From positions 1,706,565-1,770,564 of the forward strand of contig JAHBUV010000001.1 of assembly GCA_019637915.1 (NCBI GenBank): a stretch of 64,000 bases of DNA, in the 5' to 3' direction. Of this stretch, positions 62,353 through 64,000 are shown in pieces (position 1 is the first letter of the stretch; each line of letters opens with the position of its first letter). Under the pieces are notes generated by a model, which saw only the letters and a program-made list of their open reading frames with translations, ran no database searches and was not told the origin of the DNA. A program made the translations under genes and the position numbers. Source of the DNA: Pseudobdellovibrionaceae bacterium (GTDB lineage: Bacteria > Bdellovibrionota > Bdellovibrionia > Bdellovibrionales > Bdellovibrionaceae).

Positions 62353-62772
62353 ATGCCAAACTTCAGAAAAAATATCTTTTTAGGTCTTATATTTTTACTA
62401 TGCGGAATTAGCTCGGCGTGGGCAAAGCCTTCTCAAAGCGAAATTGCATTTCAAAATAGCTCCATTCATTTTCAAGCTACGAAAACAAAATCTAAGTTTA
62501 CCTTTTCGGATAACTTAGGTCCTCGTAGCCTTGAAATTAAAAAATGTAATCGCAAAGTGGTTGAAGATTTTTGGCAAGGCCTTGTGAAGTCAGTAAACTC
62601 ATTGCAGGGTTCGGGCATCAAGGAAAGACTGCCCTCTTCAAACGCATGGGTTAAATTTGAAGGTGTTAAATTTCAAGTTCTTGATTTTGAACCCGCCATC
62701 CATGTTTTCAATAAAGCACCCAACAATTCTCAAGTTTTATTTTCTGAAAGCAGACGATTATGCAAAAAATAA
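62353..62772 (+). CDS. Exported hypothetical protein
   Basis: 139 aa. Signal peptide MPNFRKNIFLGLIFLLCGIS through AWA, then KPSQSEIAFQNSSIHFQATK. No motif recognised; two Cys in the mature region (IKKCNRKVV and RRLCKK). The next gene overlaps its end by 13 bases, so they are translated together. Confidence 0.7.
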   Translation: MPNFRKNIFLGLIFLLCGISSAWAKPSQSEIAFQNSSIHFQATKTKSKFTFSDNLGPRSLEIKKCNRKVVEDFWQGLVKSVNSLQGSGIKERLPSSNAWVKFEGVKFQVLDFEPAIHVFNKAPNNSQVLFSESRRLCKK

Positions 62773-64000
62773 TCTTTGTTTTCGCAATTGCTTTAACGGC
62801 TTCGTTCGCATCGGCTGATATTGGGAAAAATATTGAGGAGATTAATAAAGCCGTAAAAAATGCAGGGAATCAGCCAGAAAAATGCACAACATGCTACGTG
62901 GCTGCGGCAGGAATTGCATCCGACAACACGGGCTCTCTGATGAGAAGTTGCGTTGAAAACATCTGTTCAAAGAAAGAATTTTCTCTCGCCGAGACACTGA
63001 ACAAAATTTACGATGGTACAACAAAACCCAACACCACTTACGATAATGAAATCCAACCTATCATCAACGCAATGGCGAAGGAAGATGCTAACGATAAAGT
63101 GACCAGAGGAAAGACATATGAGGAATGGTTAAAAAACCCGCCTGACTTAAAAAAACCAGGAGCCATACGAGTTTTTAATATGTTCACCGTTCTCAATAGT
63201 TTCTCTAAATTTCAGTTCAAGGCTGAGAACGGCAAAGCGGTTATTGATGTTTCCAAATCAAGAAGTGCGTTTCCTGACATCTCTGATGAAGAGTTTAATA
63301 AGCGCGTACAAATTGGTGGAAAAGTTCTGAGTGCCCTCATGGATAAGGCAATTACGGAAACAGACCCAGCGAGGGTTCAGCTTGTCTATGGAAGCGGATT
63401 TAAGGCAAGGGTTGATTCGGTTATAGGCTCGTTTACGGATAAGCAGAAACAAATTGAAGCTGACCCAGAATTAAATTTTTTAACGAAGCTTCAATCATTT
63501 AAAGAAATGGCCTCTGGAGAAAAGATAAAACAGCAGTTTGAAAATACTGAACAGATAAATCCGGATGCTATTAGCAACTTGAATCAAGCCAACGCAGTTC
63601 TAAATTTATTCGTGGCTATTTCTAAAGACCCCGATTTCAAGAAGATGCTTGATTCAGCTCCAATTGATATGAAAAAGGCAATTGCTACATTAGGAACGCA
63701 GAAAATCCTGAAGGACCGAGAGCAACAGCAACAAGGGGTCTTAACTGGACAAACAGCATTATCCGCAAAGTGCCGAACGGCTTTTGAAACTGCCCAGCAG
63801 GTCTTACCATCTCAAAAAGATTTGGATTTATTTAAAACAAAAGTTGATGGATTAAAAAACAATTTTTTGGATAAGACAAAATCCTTAATGTGTGAATCCG
63901 CATCCAAGAATTATCAATCTCAGGTATCGTCTTGGTCAGCAAATTTTCCACTTACAAAAGAGCAGTATCTTGCCAACATGAAAGCAAGTTTAAATCGTGG
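62760..64000 (+). CDS. Exported helical protein, partial (runs off window)
   Basis: At least 413 codons from ATG 62760, open to the window end with no stop. Signal peptide MQKIIFVFAIALTASFASA. A Cys-rich N-terminal patch (CTTCYVAAAG with MRSCVENICSKKEFS) precedes a long helical region rich in Lys/Gln (KEMASGEKIKQQFENTEQ, KDREQQQQGVL). No family recognised. It overlaps the previous exported protein by 13 bases. The C-terminus lies beyond the window. Confidence 0.72.
   Translation, partial: MQKIIFVFAIALTASFASADIGKNIEEINKAVKNAGNQPEKCTTCYVAAAGIASDNTGSLMRSCVENICSKKEFSLAETLNKIYDGTTKPNTTYDNEIQPIINAMAKEDANDKVTRGKTYEEWLKNPPDLKKPGAIRVFNMFTVLNSFSKFQFKAENGKAVIDVSKSRSAFPDISDEEFNKRVQIGGKVLSALMDKAITETDPARVQLVYGSGFKARVDSVIGSFTDKQKQIEADPELNFLTKLQSFKEMASGEKIKQQFENTEQINPDAISNLNQANAVLNLFVAISKDPDFKKMLDSAPIDMKKAIATLGTQKILKDREQQQQGVLTGQTALSAKCRTAFETAQQVLPSQKDLDLFKTKVDGLKNNFLDKTKSLMCESASKNYQSQVSSWSANFPLTKEQYLANMKASLNR

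Overview
The window is a stretch of chromosome from what looks like a member of the Bdellovibrionota (a Bdellovibrio relative; genus not determinable by eye). The reasons are two TIGR02147-type helix-turn-helix regulators beside exported 'GNGG' proteins, a compact Tad/Flp pilus locus, many exported lipoproteins with [F/Y]xNC-type lipid-attachment sites, and a very dense layout in which genes overlap by 1-4 bases. About the first 57.8 kb is GC-rich. The last 6 kb is clearly AT-rich and looks acquired or at least accessory.

Region by region: 31-3587 holds a NodI/NodJ-type ABC exporter and TypA. 3634-7438 holds a Dus tRNA dihydrouridine synthase, a regulator-lipoprotein-GNGG module and a nitroreductase. 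7946-18579 is a near-complete heme pathway, hemB divergent from hemA-hemC(D)-hemL-[histidine kinase-response regulator]-hemE-hemN-hemG-hemH, translationally coupled along its length, with a two-component system embedded between hemL and hemE. 18596-24940 carries aminotransferase, M20 hydrolase, AstA, AstD and MltG, which looks like a partial arginine succinyltransferase route. 25058-29464 carries TPR proteins, a cyclic-nucleotide-binding protein, an AI-2E-family permease, a BamD-like lipoprotein and hypoxanthine phosphoribosyltransferase.

29736-37168 is a Tad-type pilus operon with five small pilin or pseudopilin-like proteins, CpaB, the CpaC secretin, a CpaE-CpaF fusion and one TadB/C membrane protein. 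It is followed by a secreted YD-repeat protein and two small exported proteins that share an RLGD motif, the second behind a strong sigma-54-type promoter. 39515-45602 holds a CheY-like protein, two beta-barrel outer-membrane proteins, groEL/groES and an exported hypothetical. 45779-52687 is an exported c-type cytochrome cluster containing a DUF1585-like heme protein, a Tat-exported DUF1501-like protein and a diheme lipoprotein. 52709-57665 holds a nitronate monooxygenase-like pair and a BlaI-M56 peptidase-DsbA-like lipoprotein operon with two BlaI-type operators.

From about 57.7 kb the composition changes. A decayed VOC/glyoxalase remnant is followed by an AT-rich leader with three matched 31-bp dyads, a Fic protein, a second exported protein-TIGR02147-GNGG module, a reverse-strand gene remnant, and two overlapping exported proteins, the last of which runs off the window end. 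The most unusual features are the heme operon with its embedded sensor pair, HemC-HemD-like fusion and short HemA; the single-chain CpaE-CpaF; the BlaI/M56 pair with a thiol-disulfide lipoprotein as cargo; the duplicated TIGR02147/GNGG modules; and the Fic operator array.
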